Below, one piece after another: positions 11,350 to 20,180 of a DNA stretch of 24,302 bases. Source of the stretch: DAOUFU01 sp034429275 (lineage in GTDB: Bacteria > Chloroflexota > Anaerolineae > Aggregatilineales > Aggregatilineaceae); assembly GCA_034429275.1 (NCBI GenBank), contig DAOUFU010000107.1:1-24302 (forward strand), given 5' to 3'. The notes beneath the pieces are model-generated. The model saw nothing but the letters and a program-made list of their open reading frames with translations, did no database searches and was not told where the DNA came from. Made by a program: the position numbers and the translations under genes. Position 1 is the stretch's first letter. Every line of letters begins with the position of its first letter.

Positions 11350-14277
11350 ATGACCCAAACGCCATCTTCTTTGCTACCGTATGATATCGGGCAGTTGGAA
11401 GCCGACTTGAGCCGCGCGCTCGAAGGCCCAGTGAAATTCGATCAGATGACGCGGCTACTGTACAGCACCGATGCCAGTAACTACCAGATCGAACCGATCG
11501 GGGTGGTATTTCCTCGCACCGCAGATGAGGTGACGGCGGTGCACAGCATTGCGACGCGGCACGGGGTGCCACTTCTGCCGCGCGGAGCAGGGAGCAGCCT
11601 GGCGGGACAAACCGTGGGCCATGCGCTTGTCATGGATTGTTCGCGTTATATGCGCGGTGTGGTAGGGATCAACGCTGAAGCGCGAACAGTCCGGGTTCAG
11701 CCGGGCATGGTGCTGGGGCATCTCAACCGGCAGGTGGCCTCGTTGGGGCTGATGTTTGGGCCAGACCCGGCCAGCAGCGACCGGGCTACGATTGGTGGAT
11801 GCCTGGGCAACAACGCAACCGGGATGCGCAGCATTCTCTATGGCATGTTTGGGGATCATGTGCGGTCGGTGGATGTCGTGCTCGCTGATGGCACGCGGCT
11901 GCAGCTGGGTGCAGATACGGCGGCTCACCCGGTGAAAGAGCGAGTTGAGGCGGGCATTCGCGAGATTGTGACAGCCAACGCGGACGAGATCGTGCGGCGG
12001 TATCCCAAGACGTGGCGCACGGTATCCGGGTATGCGCTGAACAAGCTCGATCCGCAGCGGATCGACCTGGCCCAGCTGTTCGCCGGGGCCGAGGGCACAC
12101 TGGGCACGGTGGTTGAGGTCGAACTGGGGCTGGTGGATCGCCCGCCGATGACGCGGATCGCGCTGGTGCACTACGGTGAGATGCGCGCGGCGCTCGAAGC
12201 GGTTCCTTCGATGCTGGAGGTGGAACCGTCGGCTATCGAGTTGATGGACAAAATGCTGCTGGACATGACGCGAGCACACCCGGAATTTTCGAGGATGCTC
12301 ACATTTGTGGAGGGCGACCCAGAGGCCGTGCTGGCGGTCGAATTTTTTGGCAGCAGCGCGGCGGAACTGGCGGGCAAGGTGGAGCGGCTGCGGGAGTGCC
12401 TGCGGGCGGGCGGTCACCATGAGGCAGTTGTGGTTGCTGAAACTGCCGCGCAGATGGCCAACGTGATGAATGTGCGGAAAGCGGGCCTGGGTTTACTCAT
12501 GAGTATGCGCGGCGACCACAAGCCGATTGAACTGATCGAGGACGCAGCGGTGCCGGTGGAGCACCTGGCCGACTATGTGGACGGGGTGCGGGAAATTGTG
12601 AGCAGCAACGGGGCCACCATGGCGGTTTATGCTCACGCCAGCGCGGGCTGCCTGCATATCCGCCCGCTGCTGAACCTGAAATCGGTGGAAGGACTGCGGC
12701 AATACCGGGCGATCGGGTCGGCGGTGGTGGACCTGGTCATGAGCTATGGCGGGACGACCAGCGGTGAACATGGGGAGGGCCTGCTGCGCGGGGAATTCAG
12801 CGCGCGGCTGTTTGGTCCCCAGCTTACCGAAGCGTTCCGGCAGGTGAAAGCGGCGTTTGACCCGCAGGGGCTGATGAACCCTGGAAAAGTCGTTGATGTG
12901 GGGCCGATGGATAATCCGGCTATTCTGCGGTACGGCCCGGCGTATACACTGCCGTATGCACCGGAAAAAACGCGCCTCGACTGGTCGGCGGATGAGGGAT
13001 TCGCGGGCGCGGTGGAGATGTGTAACGGGGCCGGGGTGTGCCGAAAAGAGGGCAGCGGGGTGATGTGCCCCAGCTTCATGGCGACGCGTGACGAGGCCGA
13101 CTCGACGCGGGCGCGGGCAAACGCGCTCCGACTGGCGATGATGGGGAGGCTCGGCCCGGACGGACTGGCCGACAGCCGGGTGAAAGATGTGCTCGACCTG
13201 TGCCTGTCGTGCAAAGCCTGCAAGGCAGAGTGCCCCTCACTGGTGGATATGGCCCGGCTCAAAGCGGAATTTACCGCAGCGTATTATGATGTACATGGAA
13301 TCCCTCTGCGGGCGTGGATTTTTGGGCACATTCACCGGCTGAACCGGCTGGGCAGCCTGATGCCCGGTGCAGCGAACCTGGTGCTGAAGTCGGCTGTGGG
13401 GCGATGGGCGTTCTCGCGGCTGGGCGTGTCGACTCAACGGCAGTTTCCGCTGCTGGCACGTGAACGCTTCAGCGTGTGGTACAAGAAGCAAGGGAAGACT
13501 ATTCGCCCGGAGGTTGCCGCCGATGGGTATCGACTGCCCATTTTAATCGCAGACACGTATACTGAATACAACATTCCGCGACTGGGGCAGGCCGTCGTGC
13601 GAATTGCGGGGGCGATGGGGCTGGCGCTGAAGGTATGGGGAAGGCGTGAAATCGACTGCTGCGGGCGTCCGTTGATCTCGAAAGGGCTGCTGGACGACGC
13701 ACGATGGTTGGCGACTCGGAATGTCAAGCGCATGGCTTCGGCAGTGGCGCGCGGTGAGCGGTTTATGCTGATCGAGCCAAGCTGCGCGGCGGCTTTCCGC
13801 GACGAGTATCCTGACCTGGTGCCCGGTAAGCTGCGCGACGATGCGCGGCGGGTGGCCGGAGCCGTGATCACGGTGGAGGAATGGATCGCGGAGGCGGCTG
13901 AACGCGGGTTGCTGACGCCTGAGCAGTTCGACTCTACGCCGTGCGAGGTCGTTCTGCATGGGCACTGCTACCAGCGCGCGTTGTGGGGTACCAACGCGGC
14001 GCACCGGGCGTTGGGGTTGATTCCCAACTGCACGGTTTCGGAGCTGGATGACGGTTGTTGTGGAGTGGCGGGGAGCTTTGGGTTTGAGGCGGAACACTAC
14101 GATCTCTCGATGGCCATCGGCGAGCAGCGCTTGCTGCCGGGAGTGCGTGCAGCCGAACAGGCGATCATCGTGGCAAGCGGGGTTTCTTGCCGCGAGCAGA
14201 TCGAACATGGAACCGGGCGTGAAGCGCTGCACCCGGTTGAAGTGCTGGCGGCGCGGCTGCGCGGGGGACGGGAGTAG
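11350..14277 (+). CDS. FAD-linked oxidase / Fe-S fusion dehydrogenase (YdiJ-like, D-2-hydroxyacid)
   Basis: A 975-aa single-chain fusion of GlcD-like and GlcF-like halves, as in E. coli YdiJ and related D-lactate/D-2-hydroxyglutarate dehydrogenases. It would oxidise a D-2-hydroxyacid and pass electrons through Fe-S clusters to a membrane or soluble carrier. The VAO-type FAD-binding motif LPRGAGSSLAGQTVG is at residues 76-90, with GGCLGNNATGMRS at 149-161. Cluster ligands include Cys558, Cys564 and Cys573-Pro, then Cys618-x2-Cys621-x2-Cys624-x3-Cys628-Pro. Two CCG-domain motifs follow (Cys770-Cys771-Gly and Cys903-Cys904-Gly, with HGHC at 870-873). ATG at 11350 has GAGAGG 7 bp upstream. It is isolated by the terminator before it. 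The exact substrate is not decided by sequence. Confidence 0.92.
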   Translation: MTQTPSSLLPYDIGQLEADLSRALEGPVKFDQMTRLLYSTDASNYQIEPIGVVFPRTADEVTAVHSIATRHGVPLLPRGAGSSLAGQTVGHALVMDCSRYMRGVVGINAEARTVRVQPGMVLGHLNRQVASLGLMFGPDPASSDRATIGGCLGNNATGMRSILYGMFGDHVRSVDVVLADGTRLQLGADTAAHPVKERVEAGIREIVTANADEIVRRYPKTWRTVSGYALNKLDPQRIDLAQLFAGAEGTLGTVVEVELGLVDRPPMTRIALVHYGEMRAALEAVPSMLEVEPSAIELMDKMLLDMTRAHPEFSRMLTFVEGDPEAVLAVEFFGSSAAELAGKVERLRECLRAGGHHEAVVVAETAAQMANVMNVRKAGLGLLMSMRGDHKPIELIEDAAVPVEHLADYVDGVREIVSSNGATMAVYAHASAGCLHIRPLLNLKSVEGLRQYRAIGSAVVDLVMSYGGTTSGEHGEGLLRGEFSARLFGPQLTEAFRQVKAAFDPQGLMNPGKVVDVGPMDNPAILRYGPAYTLPYAPEKTRLDWSADEGFAGAVEMCNGAGVCRKEGSGVMCPSFMATRDEADSTRARANALRLAMMGRLGPDGLADSRVKDVLDLCLSCKACKAECPSLVDMARLKAEFTAAYYDVHGIPLRAWIFGHIHRLNRLGSLMPGAANLVLKSAVGRWAFSRLGVSTQRQFPLLARERFSVWYKKQGKTIRPEVAADGYRLPILIADTYTEYNIPRLGQAVVRIAGAMGLALKVWGRREIDCCGRPLISKGLLDDARWLATRNVKRMASAVARGERFMLIEPSCAAAFRDEYPDLVPGKLRDDARRVAGAVITVEEWIAEAAERGLLTPEQFDSTPCEVVLHGHCYQRALWGTNAAHRALGLIPNCTVSELDDGCCGVAGSFGFEAEHYDLSMAIGEQRLLPGVRAAEQAIIVASGVSCREQIEHGTGREALHPVEVLAARLRGGRE

Positions 14278-14282
14278 GCTGT

Positions 14283-14321
14283 CGGCGTGCCGAGCGGCTG
14301 TGCCGAATGGCTGTGCGGATC
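14283..14321. repeat. Degenerate 13-bp tandem repeat, three units
   Basis: Units start at 14283, 14296 and 14309. The last two share GGCTGTGC and 10 of 13 positions; the first is more diverged (8 of 13 with the second). It lies between the FAD oxidase stop and the kinase start, the likely promoter region of the kinase operon. Confidence 0.45.
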
Positions 14322-14372
14322 GGCCTAACAAGCTGAGGGAGTGAATTGGGTCAGGCAGCAGGGGGAAAGAAA

Positions 14373-17165
14373 ATGGTGGAGCGACTAGAGAAGGCACTGG
14401 GTGACCTGGCTTCTGTTTCCGAAGCTTTTTCGCTGGTGACTTCGCCCGAAGAGGCGATGGGGGCAGCTCTCCATGCCGCCCGACATCTGCTTGGCTGGCC
14501 CCACACGGGAATCTGGATGGCACGCTCGCCGTGTGACTGGCTTGATCTTGGGGTGGTCGAGGCGCAACATGACATGCAGGGCCTGATGAGGCTGCGAATA
14601 GGGCAGGGATTGATCGGAAGAACTGCCCAACGTCGGGCAGCGGATGTGGTGGTTGGCGGGGCCTGGACGGAGGCAGACCAGGGCTGGGCCAAACTGGGCA
14701 TACAGGCTGCGGCTGCCGTGCCTGCGATCTGGCACGGGGAATTGGTGGGCGTGCTGGCGGTATGGGACGAGGACCCGGCCCGCCAGTGTACGCCTGAAGG
14801 ACTCCATGTGTTGACGGCCCTGGGGCGAATGTTCGCCGCGGCATACAGCTCGACCCTGCTGAGTCATGCGGTTGTGGGCGAACGGCGACGGCTAGGCGAC
14901 GTTCATGGCGCGATCCGGGCAATCCTGGAAGAGATGGACCTGGATATCGGACTGCGAAAGGTGGCTCACGCGCTGCGCGATTTGGGGTGGCGCCAGGTGA
15001 TGGTTGTGCTGTGCTCGGATGAAGAACAGATTAGCGAGGCGGTGGTGATCGGCGAGGTAAGCGTGTCGCCCCATGTTGGCTGTGATACGCTGCTGCCTGC
15101 CGAAATCTGGCAGCAGTTCCGGAATGGAGAGCTGGAATCGTACCGGTCCGATGGGGTGTATTTTGTGCCCGGAGAGCCGCGCGACGACCTCCACTGGCAC
15201 GATCATGATGTGCTCTTTGCCCCTATGCGCCAGGGGACTGCACTGACCGGCATGGCGCGGATGAGTGATCCGCTGGATGGACTGCGGCCTACACCGGAAA
15301 TGTTGTGGCTGGTGGATATTCTGGTCAGCCAGGCGGCGTATATCGTCGAAAACGCGCGGCTGCTCAACCAGGTGTCGCACACGGCAGCGCGGCTCGCCGA
15401 ACAGGTGGATGAACTCTCGATGATTCGACGGGCAGACCGCGAACTCATATCCAATCTGGACATGGACCGGGTGGTGCGCCTGGCGCTGGACTGGGCCGTG
15501 CGGCGCACGACGGCGAGCACCATCGTGCTGGCATTGGTGACCGATGACGGGCGCGGACTGGTCCCGTACATGACGCTGGGGCCGGTGGGTGAGGCGATGA
15601 GCGTCTACAACGAGCGGAATCCGTGGCCGAGCGATGTGGGGGCGCTGGGACGTGCGGTACAAACCTGTGAAGTTCAGCGTGTGCGGCTGGGAGAGAGCGA
15701 AGAGACGGGGCGGCTTTTCCCGGCAGAGGCGCGGTCGATGTTGGTGGTTCCCCTGGCGATGCGCGGCGAAGCCTTGGGCGTGATGGCGCTGGCTTCTGAA
15801 GAGGATGACGGGTTCGACTCCAGTGACATCAGCTTCATGGAGCGGTTGGGGCAGCGGACGGCAGTTGCGTTGGATAACGCGCGACTCTACCGCCAGATGA
15901 AACAGATGGCCGAGGATACGGCGGCGCTGTATGCGGCCAGCCGCGCGATTTCGTCCACGCTCGAACGGGGCGAGGTACTGGAACGGATCGCGCGGACGAT
16001 GGCGGAAACGCTTGGGTGCAATGGCGCGGTGATCTACGATCTGCGTGGCGAAAAAGGGGGCTGGCCCGTGTTGGCATCGTATCCGGTGGGGGAAATGACC
16101 GGCGATCTCTATGCACAGCCGGGAAGCCCGACACCAGATACTTCGGCTCAGCTCATGGCGCTGCTGCGTCGGGCAGCCGACGAGAGGCGACCGGTGGTGT
16201 TGAGCGCGGCGGATTCGATTTTGCAGCCGGAGGATCGTGAACAACTGGAACGCCACCAGGTCAAGACGCTGCTTCTGCTGCCGCTGATTGCGCAAGATGA
16301 GCTGATTGGCGTGGCGATGCTGACGGTCAGCCGGAAAGAGCGGCGGTTCAGCGCTAGCGATCTGGCAAAGGCGAATGCGCTGGCCAGTCAGGCATCGGTG
16401 GCGCTGCGGCAGGCCATGTTATACAACGAAGTGCTGGAACTCGAACGCATCAAAACCGAAATGATTCGGATGGCATCGCACGACATCCGGAATCCGCTCA
16501 ACAATGTGATGGGCTACCTGCAACTGCTGGATCGGAGCCTGCAGAAGACAGGCATGACCACCGAGCAAAAGCAGTACATGGATCACCTGCGCAGCAGCAC
16601 AACGATGATCAAATCGCTGATCGAAGACCTGCTGACATTGGAGCGGATTGAGAGCGAACGCGGCGGTGTGTGGCAGGTGTTCAATTTTGAGGCGCTGGTG
16701 CGAGAGGTAGTGGATGGGTCGATTCCTGGGGCGCAGCTCAAGAAACAGACGCTTACCCAGGCAGAGCCATGCGCGGGGCAATTGGTTCATGGTAATATAA
16801 CTCAACTGAGGCAGGCGATCAGCAACCTGATCTCCAATGCCATCAAGTATACGCCGGAGGGTGGCCAGATTCATGTGACATGCCACCGAGACGGCGCACA
16901 GGTTCATTTTATGGTGCGCGACAATGGGTATGGCATCGCAGCGGACCGGCAGGCGCGCATGTTCGAAAGGTTCTACCGGGCGCGGATGCCCGGCACGGAG
17001 CATATTTCGGGCAGCGGGTTGGGGCTGAGCCTGGTGAAAACGGTGGTTGAGCGGCACGGCGGCAAGGTGTGGTTCGAGAGCGAAGAGGGGCGCGGCAGCA
17101 CGTTTGGGTTCTGGCTGCCGGCGGCCCCGGCAGATGGAGCAGAAGGACGCGCTCAGAATGCGTAA
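14373..17165 (+). CDS. Soluble multi-GAF sensor histidine kinase
   Basis: A 930-aa hybrid-free histidine kinase without membrane segments, so it senses a cytoplasmic signal. About four GAF-type modules occupy residues 10-165, 180-330, 345-505 and 517-680; those after 345 are clearest (repeats of LDMDRVVRLAL and SMLVVPLAMRGEALGVMALAS type). A helical linker leads to the HisKA domain with phospho-acceptor His703 in MASHDIRNPLNNVMGY. The HATPase_c domain has the N box near 818 (NLISNAIKYTPEGG), DNGYG near 850 and GSGLGLSLVK near 880. The start chosen is ATG 14373 after GGGGGA; TTG at 14346 after GAGGGAG is an alternative. No response regulator is nearby. Its stop overlaps the FHA start (TAATG). 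Confidence 0.93.
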   Translation: MVERLEKALGDLASVSEAFSLVTSPEEAMGAALHAARHLLGWPHTGIWMARSPCDWLDLGVVEAQHDMQGLMRLRIGQGLIGRTAQRRAADVVVGGAWTEADQGWAKLGIQAAAAVPAIWHGELVGVLAVWDEDPARQCTPEGLHVLTALGRMFAAAYSSTLLSHAVVGERRRLGDVHGAIRAILEEMDLDIGLRKVAHALRDLGWRQVMVVLCSDEEQISEAVVIGEVSVSPHVGCDTLLPAEIWQQFRNGELESYRSDGVYFVPGEPRDDLHWHDHDVLFAPMRQGTALTGMARMSDPLDGLRPTPEMLWLVDILVSQAAYIVENARLLNQVSHTAARLAEQVDELSMIRRADRELISNLDMDRVVRLALDWAVRRTTASTIVLALVTDDGRGLVPYMTLGPVGEAMSVYNERNPWPSDVGALGRAVQTCEVQRVRLGESEETGRLFPAEARSMLVVPLAMRGEALGVMALASEEDDGFDSSDISFMERLGQRTAVALDNARLYRQMKQMAEDTAALYAASRAISSTLERGEVLERIARTMAETLGCNGAVIYDLRGEKGGWPVLASYPVGEMTGDLYAQPGSPTPDTSAQLMALLRRAADERRPVVLSAADSILQPEDREQLERHQVKTLLLLPLIAQDELIGVAMLTVSRKERRFSASDLAKANALASQASVALRQAMLYNEVLELERIKTEMIRMASHDIRNPLNNVMGYLQLLDRSLQKTGMTTEQKQYMDHLRSSTTMIKSLIEDLLTLERIESERGGVWQVFNFEALVREVVDGSIPGAQLKKQTLTQAEPCAGQLVHGNITQLRQAISNLISNAIKYTPEGGQIHVTCHRDGAQVHFMVRDNGYGIAADRQARMFERFYRARMPGTEHISGSGLGLSLVKTVVERHGGKVWFESEEGRGSTFGFWLPAAPADGAEGRAQNA

Positions 17166-17524
17166 TGAGGCTATTGCGGATGACTGCCCTAGTAATCATG
17201 ATCATGAGCGGACCGGATGACGGCCAGAAGATTTACCTGAGCCAGGAACATAACGACGGGACAATCGGAGCGGACGGGAGCTGGTCGCTGACCTGCGGAC
17301 GGCGTGAGGAATGTGACATCAGCATCCCGTTCGATACGCAGGTCTCGCGCCAACATGCTATACTGCGAGTCATGCCGGATGGCGAACTGTGGCTGAGCGA
17401 TGCGGGCAGCCTGAACGGGACGTTCGTCGATAACCGGCGGATCGAAAAACCGGTCACGATCAAGCGCGGGCAGTTGTTCAGGTTGGGACGTACGTGGGTG
17501 CGGGTCCAGCCGGAAGCGGATTGA
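17165..17524 (+). CDS. FHA-domain protein
   Basis: A 119-aa protein made almost wholly of one forkhead-associated domain, which binds phosphothreonine peptides. The hallmarks are Gly45-Arg46, Ser61-Arg-Gln-His64 and Asn84-Gly85-Thr86, all in order and correctly spaced. The short hydrophobic start (MTALVIMIMSG) looks like the first beta strand of the fold, not a signal peptide. The start at 17165 overlaps the kinase stop by one base; ATG at 17180, after GAGG, is equally possible. The next gene begins 5 bp after its stop. Its place between a histidine kinase and a kinase-like fusion suggests it reads phosphorylation made by one of them. Confidence 0.92.
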   Translation: MRLLRMTALVIMIMSGPDDGQKIYLSQEHNDGTIGADGSWSLTCGRREECDISIPFDTQVSRQHAILRVMPDGELWLSDAGSLNGTFVDNRRIEKPVTIKRGQLFRLGRTWVRVQPEAD

Positions 17525-17529
17525 GCCGG

Positions 17530-19536
17530 ATGGATACGGTCAGCTTGCAGGATATCCAATTGTTGGCACGCCAGGAGTCGGCCCGACTGCACCACTATTT
17601 TGTGGGTGTCGAGCACCTGTTCATTGCGCTGACGCAACTGAAGGGTGGGCTGACGACGGCGGTGCTGGAGCATCACGGCCTGTCGCCGCGTTTCGTGCGA
17701 TACAGCATCCGCGAGTCGGTGGGGCGGTACGAAGAGCGGCGGTTCTGGCCGGGTTTTCAAGAGACACCGCGCGCGGTTGAGGTGCAAAACCTGGCGCGGC
17801 GGTATGCCGGGCTACATTCGCCTTCGGAGCGCGACTTGCTGCTGGCGATTCTGGACGAGGGAGACAGCGTTGTAATCCGCGTGCTGAACGAGATGGGCGC
17901 GGACGTGACGGCACTCCGTCAGATGGCGGCTAACTGGACGACTCCGCTGCGACCACGTACGCCAGACGTGCCGATTCGCAGCGCGTTTCCGCTGGATGCA
18001 GAGCAAGAGCGGGTACTGCAGGCGATGTTTCGCGATTACCGAGAGGTAGAAATCGTGCGGGAGCTGGCCGACGGAAAAAGCGGCGCGCGGGTGCTGCTGG
18101 CGCGACCGATCAAGGCGGGCGGTTTACGCGATGCGGCGGTGGTCGTGAAACTGCATGACCGCGAGTCAATCTTGTATGAGCGGCGGCGGTACGATTTGCA
18201 TGTGAAAGGGACGCTGCCGGCGAATACAGCGCGGCTGGTGGATGCGCCGATTGTCCCGGATGACTGCTCGCTCGGCGGGCTGAAATATACTTTTGTGGGG
18301 CGGATCGATGAAACCGAGCCGGTGAGCCTGCTCGATTTTGCATTGAAACGCGAGCCGCGCGAGATTTCGCAGTTGATCAACACCCTATTTGAGGTGTTTG
18401 GCCCGGCGTGGTATTTGCAAAACCAGCCCTTCCGGTTCGGTGTGTGGCGCGAATATGAACATGTCCTGCCGCCTGCGCTGGTGGTCCAGGTGGTGAACGA
18501 GCCGCAGCTGAGTGGAAATGAACGCGTCCTGGCTCCATTGGGCGCGTGGAGCCGGACCAATACGGTTCTGCCCGGCGAGGTGGTGGTTCTGCGCGGGTTT
18601 GCGGTCCAGAAGCTGGATGTCGAGCGGGATGTGCTGCACCTGGCGGCAGGCCCCCAGGCGGAAGCGGTGAATCGATCGGGGAAGGTGGAGGTGCGCGGGT
18701 TGGGACTGGAGCCACAGGACTCGCGGTACTTCCGGGGCGATGTGGTGGTCGAGATGGTGGGGCGGGTGGAAAGCACCCGCGATGATATTCTGATGAGGCA
18801 GGTTCGAGCGCTTGAGCCACCGTTTGATCCGCGTGACGTGTCAATCCCCTCACTGATCGATCAGATGGGCGACCTGCCGAACCCGCTGCATCGGGTGACA
18901 GCACTGCTGGAACGCCAGGTCAACGGGCACCTTTCCAGCATCCATGGCGATCTGCACCCAGGGAATATCCTGGTGGGGCTGCGCGGTGACGCGTGGCTGA
19001 TCGATTTCTTCTGGGCACGTGATGGGCATACGTTGTTCGATTGGGCGCTGCTCGAAGTCTCTTTTCTGGTCGAAGTAGTGGCGCACTTTTCGCCAGCGGG
19101 ATGGGCAGGGGCCTGGAGCATGGTGGCACTGCTGAAGGATATTCACGAGGGGACACAGACGTTTGAACGTCCACGTCACCAGGCGGCCCGGCTGATGAGC
19201 GTCATCGAGACGATCCGGGACATTGTGGAGCAATGCCTGGCCGTGCCTGGTCGATGGGCTGAATATTACATTGCGATTGCGCTGCTCGCGCTGCGGTGTT
19301 TGGGGTGGAAATCGCTGAGCGTGGATGCAAGGCGGCTGGCTTTCCTGGTGTCGGCGCTGGCGGTGGCAGAGGCACAGCAGGCGATCGGTGGGGACGATTT
19401 GGGCTGGATGACGAGCAGCAAAACGGACCTGGGGATGCAGGGGGGGCAATTCAACCTTTCGATGCTGGATAAAGACGACGATCCACCGACTGAGCAGTTC
19501 CGGGATCGGAAAAAGGATAGCGACCTGGACGACTGA
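17530..19536 (+). CDS. Clp-N domain / aminoglycoside-phosphotransferase-like kinase fusion
   Basis: A 668-aa protein with an unusual layout. Residues 1-145 match the double Clp repeat of ClpA/ClpB/ClpC N-domains (LLARQESARLHHYFVGVEHLFIAL, then ERDLLLAILDEGDSVVIRVL), a peptide- or adaptor-binding module, but no AAA+ domain follows. Residues from about 160 form a kinase-like fold: a VVVKLHD lysine strand, catalytic loop His472-Gly-Asp474-Leu-His-Pro-Gly-Asn479 and metal-site Asp492 in LIDFFW. A beta-rich insert (about 317-424) with a GEVVVLRGFAV strand lies before the catalytic loop. It recalls kinase-like ternary-complex-associated domains (TCAD9) of bacterial conflict systems, from memory and unverified. 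ATG at 17530 was chosen; TTG 17521 is possible. Confidence 0.8.
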   Translation: MDTVSLQDIQLLARQESARLHHYFVGVEHLFIALTQLKGGLTTAVLEHHGLSPRFVRYSIRESVGRYEERRFWPGFQETPRAVEVQNLARRYAGLHSPSERDLLLAILDEGDSVVIRVLNEMGADVTALRQMAANWTTPLRPRTPDVPIRSAFPLDAEQERVLQAMFRDYREVEIVRELADGKSGARVLLARPIKAGGLRDAAVVVKLHDRESILYERRRYDLHVKGTLPANTARLVDAPIVPDDCSLGGLKYTFVGRIDETEPVSLLDFALKREPREISQLINTLFEVFGPAWYLQNQPFRFGVWREYEHVLPPALVVQVVNEPQLSGNERVLAPLGAWSRTNTVLPGEVVVLRGFAVQKLDVERDVLHLAAGPQAEAVNRSGKVEVRGLGLEPQDSRYFRGDVVVEMVGRVESTRDDILMRQVRALEPPFDPRDVSIPSLIDQMGDLPNPLHRVTALLERQVNGHLSSIHGDLHPGNILVGLRGDAWLIDFFWARDGHTLFDWALLEVSFLVEVVAHFSPAGWAGAWSMVALLKDIHEGTQTFERPRHQAARLMSVIETIRDIVEQCLAVPGRWAEYYIAIALLALRCLGWKSLSVDARRLAFLVSALAVAEAQQAIGGDDLGWMTSSKTDLGMQGGQFNLSMLDKDDDPPTEQFRDRKKDSDLDD

Positions 19537-19545
19537 AGCGGCGGG

Positions 19546-20109
19546 TCAGGGGCAGGGGATGTCGCGCGGGAGGGCGCTGCCATCGGGCGAGACGACTATC
19601 TCCCAACACGGCTGATCTGGGGAAAAGATGGAGAGCGGCAAACGGACGCTCAGATCGACACTGTCGATGCCGGGAACGGCGCTGGCGAAGTTGTAGCGCG
19701 CGGTCCCGGAATGTTGTTCGAGGGTGAGCACATAGTTGGCGCGGTCTGCGAAATGGTTGCGGGTGGTGGCGCGGCGGTATGACTGCGCGAGGGTAAACTC
19801 TGCCGGGCCGACCAGATCGACAGTTCCACCATTCAGGGCAAATGTGAGGGTGGCGGTCTCGCCTTCATCGAGACGGATGCCCTGGCCCGGACTCAGGCGC
19901 TGGCCAACGCTTTGATCAGCGATGAGCGGGATGGTCTGGCCGCTGCGGCGGATCAGCATGGCATCGTCGGAAAGGGTCGTGATGGTGGCCGCCTGCTGGA
20001 CGTTGAAAGGTACAGTCAGACCGGCGAGGATGCCCAGGACGACAAAGACGCCACCCATTATGGCGGTGAGCCTGAAGGCGCGGCGAAGGTCACGTCGGCT
20101 GAGTTCCAT
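19546..20109 (-). CDS. Membrane-anchored FecR-like protein
   Basis: A 187-aa protein with a short basic cytoplasmic start, one transmembrane helix at about residues 11-32 (LTAIMGGVFVVLGILAGLTV) and an extracytoplasmic FecR-type beta domain at about 45-120 (the LSPGQGIRLDEGETATLTFALNGGTVDLVGPAEFTL pattern, quoted in two parts: LSPGQGIRLDEG and ATLTFALNGGTVDL). FecR domains act as sensors or as sigma-factor partners. No sigma gene is adjacent here. ATG at 20109 has GAGGTG 5-6 bp upstream; an ATG at 20151 overlaps a hairpin and was rejected. It is probably co-transcribed behind the L,D-transpeptidase gene and ends 9 bp from the convergent kinase-fusion gene. Confidence 0.8.
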   Translation of the reverse strand: MELSRRDLRRAFRLTAIMGGVFVVLGILAGLTVPFNVQQAATITTLSDDAMLIRRSGQTIPLIADQSVGQRLSPGQGIRLDEGETATLTFALNGGTVDLVGPAEFTLAQSYRRATTRNHFADRANYVLTLEQHSGTARYNFASAVPGIDSVDLSVRLPLSIFSPDQPCWEIVVSPDGSALPRDIPCP

Positions 20110-20133
20110 TCGGGCACCTCTGGAAGGTGGCAA

Positions 20134-20168
20134 GGGGGCGTAGGTGAGCAAGATACGCCCCTCTTTTT
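20134..20168 (+). terminator. Forward-strand rho-independent terminator, antisense to the reverse operon
   Basis: GGGGGCGTA (20134-20142) pairs with TACGCCCCT (20154-20162), eight Watson-Crick pairs plus one G-T. It is followed by C-TTTTT on the forward strand. The reverse strand lacks a T-run after the stem. The nearest forward gene upstream ends at 19536, beyond the whole fecR-like gene. Confidence 0.75.
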
Positions 20169-20180
20169 GGTGAAACGCAA

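Noticed and set aside
14346..14372. TTG start for the histidine kinase, nine codons upstream
   Set aside because: A GAGGGAG site precedes it, so it is possible, but ATG 14373 also has a site and begins the conserved helix; kept as an alternative only.
13543..16295. Two long reverse open frames (459 and 467 codons) opposite the FAD oxidase and histidine kinase
   Set aside because: They are Pro/Arg/His-rich and span the boundary of two real forward genes.
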